Shown here: one piece after another, positions 62,713 to 64,000 of the stretch
How the letters are laid out: every line of letters starts with the position of its first letter
Position numbering within the stretch: position 1 is the first letter of the stretch
Origin: JBCBSK01 sp965250105
GTDB lineage: Bacteria; Pseudomonadota; Alphaproteobacteria; Rhizobiales; Tepidamorphaceae
Length of the DNA stretch: 64,000 bases
Direction of reading: 5' to 3'
NCBI GenBank assembly: GCA_965250105.1
Contig: OZ252290.1
Coordinates: forward strand, 3,596,001 to 3,660,000
Position numbers and translations under genes: made by a program
Notes under the pieces: model-generated
Database searches by the model: none
What the model was told of the DNA's origin: nothing
Seen by the model: the letters and a program-made list of their open reading frames with translations, nothing else

Positions 62713-63890
62713 CCCGGCGTGTCGATCCTGTCGAATTTCCGGTCGCCGCGACGCCCGATGATGTAGCCCCCGACCGAGAGGCCGGTCACGAGGCCGGCCA
62801 TGGCATCCGCCATTGGGGCGAGCGTGGCACGGCGCGGGCGAGTTTCGCCTCCAATGTGACGCTCGATGCGGTCGGCCATGCCTATGGCGCGACGCCGTCG
62901 CTACGCGATGTCAGTTTCGATATCGCGCCGGCGGAGACCGTGTGCCTGCTCGGGCAGTCGGGCTGCGGCAAGACGACCCTGTTGCGCATCATCGCCGGCA
63001 TCGAGGCGCCGGCGTCCGGCCGGGTTCTGTTCGACGGGCGCGAGGTGTCGAGCCCGCGCGAGGTCGAGCCGCCGGAACGGCGTGGCGTCGGCCTGATGTT
63101 TCAGGATTTCGCGCTGTTTCCCCATCTCACCATCCTCGACAATGTCACCTTCGGGCTGAAGGCGCTGCCGCGCGCTGAGGCTGAACGCGAGGCGCTGGCC
63201 GTGTTGCGGCGCGTCGGACTCGAGGACGCGGCGCGGTCCTATCCGCATGCGCTGTCGGGCGGCGAGCAGCAGCGCATCGCGCTGGCGCGCGCCATCGTGC
63301 CGCGTCCGGGCATCATTCTGATGGACGAACCGTTTTCCGGGCTCGATCCTGGCCTGCGCAATGATATCCGCGACGAGACGCTGGCCATCTTGCGCGAAAC
63401 CCGCTCGACGGCCGTCATCGTCACCCATGACCCCGAGGAGGCGATGCGGGTCGCCGACCGGATCATCCTGATGCGCCAGGGCGTCATCGTGCAGATGGGC
63501 ACCGCCGAGGATCTCTATCTGCGGCCCGCCGATCTCGACACGGCGCGCTTCTTCAGCGACGTCAACGAGTTTCCCGGCCGGGTGGAGCGCGGCTGGGTGT
63601 CGACCGCGATTGGCACCTTTCCGTGCGCCGGCCTCGGCGACGGCGCCCAGGTCGTGGCTTGCGTGCGCCCGCCCTCGGTCAGGCTGGTGCCGGCGGGCGA
63701 GGCGGCCGCCGGCCGGATCACCCGGCGGCGGTTCGTCGGCGAGGTCGATCTGGTCGAGGTGGCGGTGGAAGGGCTCAGGCGGCCGGTTTTCGCCCGCGAC
63801 CGGGCGCGCCGCTTCGATGCCGGCCAGGATGTCGGGGTCTGCGTGGATCCGCAGGACGTCATGGTGTTTCCCGACAAGGCCACGGCCTGA
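62709..63890 (+). CDS. ABC transporter ATP-binding protein (FbpC/PotA type) without adjacent permease
   Basis: The 393-residue ATPase has Walker A GQSGCGKTT, signature LSGGEQQR, Walker B ILMDEPF, and a C-terminal TOBE_2-like domain (about 285-390), as in ferric iron, thiamine or spermidine importers. The first 50 residues are an unusual His/Glu-rich leader. GTG 62709 overlaps the scpB stop (GTGA), but an internal start around residue 45 is also possible. No binding protein or permease lies in the window; partners may be elsewhere. Substrate cannot be told. Confidence 0.85.
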   Translation: MTRRVDPVEFPVAATPDDVAPDREAGHEAGHGIRHWGERGTARASFASNVTLDAVGHAYGATPSLRDVSFDIAPAETVCLLGQSGCGKTTLLRIIAGIEAPASGRVLFDGREVSSPREVEPPERRGVGLMFQDFALFPHLTILDNVTFGLKALPRAEAEREALAVLRRVGLEDAARSYPHALSGGEQQRIALARAIVPRPGIILMDEPFSGLDPGLRNDIRDETLAILRETRSTAVIVTHDPEEAMRVADRIILMRQGVIVQMGTAEDLYLRPADLDTARFFSDVNEFPGRVERGWVSTAIGTFPCAGLGDGAQVVACVRPPSVRLVPAGEAAAGRITRRRFVGEVDLVEVAVEGLRRPVFARDRARRFDAGQDVGVCVDPQDVMVFPDKATA

Positions 63891-64000
63891 TTGACGTCCG
63901 CGCCGTTGACGGCGCGAACCGCAACCGCCATGTCAAGTCTGTATTGTCGTCGACACGCCGCCCATATAAGGTCCGGCAAACGACTGGATGAATGAGGATC
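63891..64000 (+). other. Right-edge intergenic segment with promoter-like sequence
   Basis: These 110 bases contain no complete gene. TTGTCG (63944-63949) and TATAAG (63965-63970) could be a promoter, although the 15-base spacing is short; the string CCCATATAAGG also occurs in the rpsB promoter. In relatives tatABC follows scpAB, so this may drive tatA just outside the window; that is inference. Confidence 0.35.

Overview
The window reads as a slice of a high-GC alphaproteobacterial chromosome, most likely Hyphomicrobiales (Rhizobiales). The evidence is the gene order (tig-clpP-clpX-lon-hup, nuoA-N, birA-rnj-mce-DUF1467-proS-lolCD-dnaE, rpsB-tsf-pyrH-frr-uppS-cdsA-dxr-rseP-bamA-lpxD-fabZ-lpxA-lpxI-lpxB, argS-SPOR-nagZ-scpAB), the C-terminally extended NuoE and RpsB, LpxI in place of LpxH, and an alphaproteobacterial GTTC-N7-GTTC type SOS operator. 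The genus cannot be fixed from the sequence alone. Nearly everything is on the + strand; only xthA and erpA are on the - strand. There is no rRNA, CRISPR array, prophage, transposase or integrase.

Layout. 1-6300: protein quality control (trigger factor tail, ClpP, ClpX, Lon) and the nucleoid protein HU, with clear intrinsic terminators. 6375-6720: tRNA-Val(UAC) and tRNA-Asp(GUC). 6840-11463: a small accessory block with an AadA-type aminoglycoside nucleotidyltransferase, a ribbon-helix-helix protein, a glyoxalase I-like enzyme, a gluconate dehydrogenase subunit 3-like/GMC oxidoreductase pair and a second VOC protein. 11767-27861: the 14-gene complex I operon, interrupted by a GFA-family zinc protein (between nuoC and nuoD) and by a small membrane-anchored helix-hairpin-helix protein (between nuoF and nuoG). 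27867-34522: biotin ligase, RNase J, methylmalonyl-CoA epimerase, a DUF1467 membrane protein, ProS and the LolCD lipoprotein exporter. 34537-34710: two LexA boxes embedded in a promoter that drives a 33-residue membrane peptide. 34833-46216: DnaE, then translation and isoprenoid/phospholipid genes through to RseP. 46405-53299: outer membrane biogenesis (BamA) and lipid A synthesis. 53322-63890: XthA and ErpA (minus strand), Dgt, ArgS, a large SPOR protein, NagZ, ScpA/ScpB and an ABC ATPase without a visible permease.

Most of the window is conserved housekeeping. The two signals I consider most worth pursuing are: (1) the SOS-controlled 33-residue single-span peptide at 34609-34710, which has the architecture of a SidA-like DNA-damage division inhibitor and lies directly upstream of the replicative polymerase gene; and (2) one helix-hairpin-helix module (COG3743-like) that occurs three times in the window: as the tail of NuoE, as a separate gene inside the nuo operon, and as the tail of ribosomal protein S2.

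All coordinates, motif positions and start choices come from reading the sequence by eye. Homology statements rest on recognition of family motifs, not on searches.
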